A DNA stretch of 64,000 bases from CAKZQX01 sp034436755 (GTDB lineage Bacteria > Chloroflexota > Chloroflexia > Chloroflexales > Chloroflexaceae). Each line of letters opens with the position of its first letter. The first letter of the stretch is position 1. Both the position numbers and the translations under genes were made by a program. The notes below the pieces were generated by a model that was not told where the DNA came from, made no database searches, and saw only the letters and a program-made list of their open reading frames with translations. The stretch is taken from NCBI GenBank assembly GCA_034436755.1, contig DAOTVB010000022.1:1-64000 (forward strand), in the 5' to 3' direction. Below, piece after piece: positions 63,919-64,000 of this stretch.

Positions 63919-64000
63919 ATGATCGGAGTGTTGTTTGCGAGTGCGGCGACACTACTCCTGCTGACCGGGTTCATTCAGGATTATATGCGGCTGCGATGTT
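63919..64000 (+). CDS. Start of an unidentified gene cut by the window edge
   Basis: An open frame from ATG 63919 runs to the window end without a stop (27 codons). The first residues, MIGVLFASAATLLLLTGF, look like a signal or membrane helix. The consensus promoter ends 41 bases upstream. No clear ribosome site precedes this ATG, so the start is uncertain, and the product cannot be named. Confidence 0.35.
   Translation, partial: MIGVLFASAATLLLLTGFIQDYMRLRC

Overview
This is a GC-rich bacterial chromosome segment. The gene families and architectures point to the phylum Chloroflexota, probably the Chloroflexia (Roseiflexus/Chloroflexus-like). The clues are a beta' subunit with a long charged coiled-coil insertion near its N-terminus, very large multi-PAS GGDEF/EAL proteins, a soluble-adenylyl-cyclase-like C1-C2-ATPase-TPR protein, an L,D-transpeptidase carrying the duplicated QYFERARFEY module, and abundant hairpin repeats. 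The assignment is an inference from families; no 16S rRNA or tRNA is present to confirm it.

Layout. 1-8850: rpoB and rpoC behind a consensus promoter, ending in a strong GC hairpin. 8921-10986 (minus strand): an AAA ATPase with an N-terminal winged helix, and a GNAT acetyltransferase. 11100-11660: repeat cluster 1. 11790-23674 (plus): the sAC-like cyclase, a PAS-GGDEF-EAL protein, an L,D-transpeptidase, a multi-PAS-STAS (RsbR-type) protein and a serine/threonine dehydratase. 23809-29773 (minus): a fused glycine/sarcosine-dimethylglycine methyltransferase (glycine betaine synthesis), an MFS remnant, a ParB-like protein whose C-terminus runs into a repeat, and a LuxR-type ATPase regulator. 30094-37416: a Uma2-family protein, two beta-propeller proteins, and the cobalamin genes cbiB, a CobD/HisC-type aminotransferase homologue and cobQ; cobU follows about 11 kb later at 47290. 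37487-46519 (minus): three histidine kinases and one REC-PAS-GGDEF-EAL protein, arranged as a signalling operon. 48167-55548 (plus): two translationally coupled giant GGDEF and GGDEF-EAL proteins. 55560-56200 and 58640-59230: repeat clusters 2 and 3, around a solitary solute-binding lipoprotein and a roadblock/LC7 protein. 59416-63707 (minus): an AIM24-family protein, rho, apt and corA. A gene begins at the right edge behind a perfect promoter.

Functionally, the window combines core transcription (RNA polymerase, Rho) with an unusually dense second-messenger layer: one predicted cAMP-type cyclase and four c-di-GMP enzymes in about 45 kb. It also holds part of late cobalamin assembly and an osmolyte synthesis gene.

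The most unusual non-coding content is a family of about 190-bp composite hairpin elements, with eight recognisable units in three clusters plus one remnant. Each unit has a GCGTAAC/GTTACGC palindrome, a small TTYCA/TGRAA hairpin, and an outer GC-rich arm pair enclosing a 20-24 bp near-perfect A/T-rich hairpin. The inner stems differ in sequence between copies yet keep their pairing. A second, unrelated repeat family (GC-rich, REP-like) occurs as a 109-bp tandem pair at 26357-26574 and in inverted orientation at 33437-33494.
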